Assembly (NCBI GenBank): GCA_030632095.1
Contig: DAOVJU010000174.1
Location: 1-7,036 of the forward strand
Direction: 5' to 3'
Length of the DNA: 7,036 nt
Source: Chlorobiota bacterium
GTDB taxonomy: Bacteria > Bacteroidota > Bacteroidia > Bacteroidales > B39-G9
The notes beneath the pieces are model-generated. The model searched no databases, was not told the DNA's origin, and worked only from the letters and a program-made list of their open reading frames with translations. The translations under genes were made by a program, and so were the position numbers. Below, in pieces: positions 6,790 through 7,036 of this stretch; the first letter of the stretch is position 1, and every line of letters starts with the position of its first letter.

Positions 6790-6904
6790 TCATCCCGGCC
6801 GGAGTGTTAACGGAGAGCCGGGATCTCCTAATTTAGAAGGCATGATCATCATTCAAAGCTTATTGGCTTCGAGCCAGAGATCTCGGGTCTATCGCCCGGG
6901 ATGA
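6790..6904 (+). repeat. REPIN-like repeat unit, copy B (two inverted REP-like arms)
   Basis: A 115-bp unit with the same TCATCCCGG and CCGGGATGA ends as copy A. Its left hairpin, 8-bp stem 6792-6799 with 6817-6824, is identical to that of copy A, including the loop. The right arm is shorter: ATCTCGGG (6880-6887) pairs with CCCGGGAT (6895-6902), with one T-G wobble and a 7-nt loop. Inverted, it reads TCATCCCGGGCG, then GACCCG-A-GATCTC, so it belongs to the same REP-like family. The spacer between the arms differs from copy A in both sequence and length, so only the arms are conserved. The pyrimidine tract TTTCTTTCTTCTC before the unit is shared with copy A and seems to be part of the repeat. 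Confidence 0.85.
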
Positions 6905-6970
6905 TTGTTAATTTATAGGGATGGTAGTAGATGTTGGATGAGTGGTATATTTTGCTGCTTAAAAAACTAA

Positions 6971-7036
6971 TTATACCCTGTCTCTAAAGTCAAGTGTTTG
7001 GTTCAGAAAGTTCGCTATCAAGGCTTGCGAAATCTT
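6971..7036 (-). CDS. Possible C-terminal end of a minus-strand gene (partial)
   Basis: Reading inward from the right edge on the minus strand, one frame stays open for 21 codons and ends at TAA (6973-6971), giving a tail ending LNQTLDFRDRV. The other two minus-strand frames close earlier. The amino-acid mix is plausible for a protein end, but no family was recognised and 21 codons can be open by chance. The stretch 6905-6970 between copy B and this stop holds no gene that I can support. Confidence 0.3.
   Translation of the reverse strand, partial: KISQALIANFLNQTLDFRDRV

Larger units (their letters stand above)
6247..6904 (+). mobile_element. Candidate GIY-YIG nuclease / REPIN-like composite unit
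   Basis: A 95-aa GIY-YIG nuclease gene is bracketed by two long, GC-rich palindromic units in direct orientation. The copies share an identical 55-bp left part (6247-6301 and 6779-6833), and both end in CGCCCGGGATGA (6349-6360 and 6893-6904). The repeats are about 56% GC against about 31% in the gene between them, which makes them look foreign to their surroundings. The layout suggests that the nuclease and the hairpins form one dispersing unit, much as RAYT transposases are flanked by REP palindromes. No target-site duplication was identified, and movement as a unit is inferred only. Confidence 0.5.

Noticed and set aside
6247..6904. CRISPR array or integron-type attC sites
   Set aside because: There are only two repeat copies more than 500 bp apart with a gene between, no regular spacers, no cas or integrase genes, and no attC core-site pattern.
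3988..6904. A functional helicase-nuclease defence operon
   Set aside because: The helicase and GIY-YIG genes are separated by 220 bp containing a repeat unit. The helicase is a common Bacteroidota type, and no defence-associated partners are present.

Overview
The window looks like chromosomal DNA of a low-GC member of the Bacteroidota, probably an environmental Bacteroidales-like lineage. Four things point there: a secreted M64-type metallopeptidase with its Bacteroidetes-style N-terminal domain, a MORN/TonB-C periplasmic protein, a Pif1-like helicase carrying a C-terminal helix-turn-helix domain, and AT-rich leaders without Shine-Dalgarno sequences plus one TAnnTTTG-type -7 box. The assignment rests on gene content read by eye, not on a database search.

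Layout. Positions 18-2141 hold two minus-strand genes: a MORN-like/TonB-C protein (2141-1371) and, 207 bp downstream of it, a GT4-type glycosyltransferase (1163-18). A 176-bp divergent intergenic region (2142-2317) contains a perfect 14-bp palindrome and a candidate promoter. The M64 peptidase follows on the plus strand (2318-3736). The next 251-bp gap holds an imperfect AT-rich inverted repeat about 111 bp long. Then comes the Pif1-family helicase (3988-6216). These genes show no obvious shared pathway and look like ordinary chromosomal neighbours.

The right end (6247-6904) is the unusual part. A 95-aa stand-alone GIY-YIG nuclease gene (6437-6724) sits between two GC-rich repeat units in the same orientation. 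Each unit is a pair of inverted REP-like hairpins (REPIN-like) that begins TCATCCCGG and ends CCGGGATGA. The first 55 bp are identical in the two copies, while the middles differ in sequence and length. A probable remnant of another arm lies just after the gene. The repeat DNA is about 56% GC by hand count (58 of 103 bases in copy A), against about 31% in the nuclease gene. The arrangement resembles a nuclease-plus-palindrome mobile or dispersed unit, analogous in logic to RAYT/REPIN systems but with a GIY-YIG enzyme. That is a hypothesis from layout, not something proven here.

The last 132 bases have no complete gene. A short open minus-strand frame running off the right edge (7036-6971) may be the C-terminal end of another gene.
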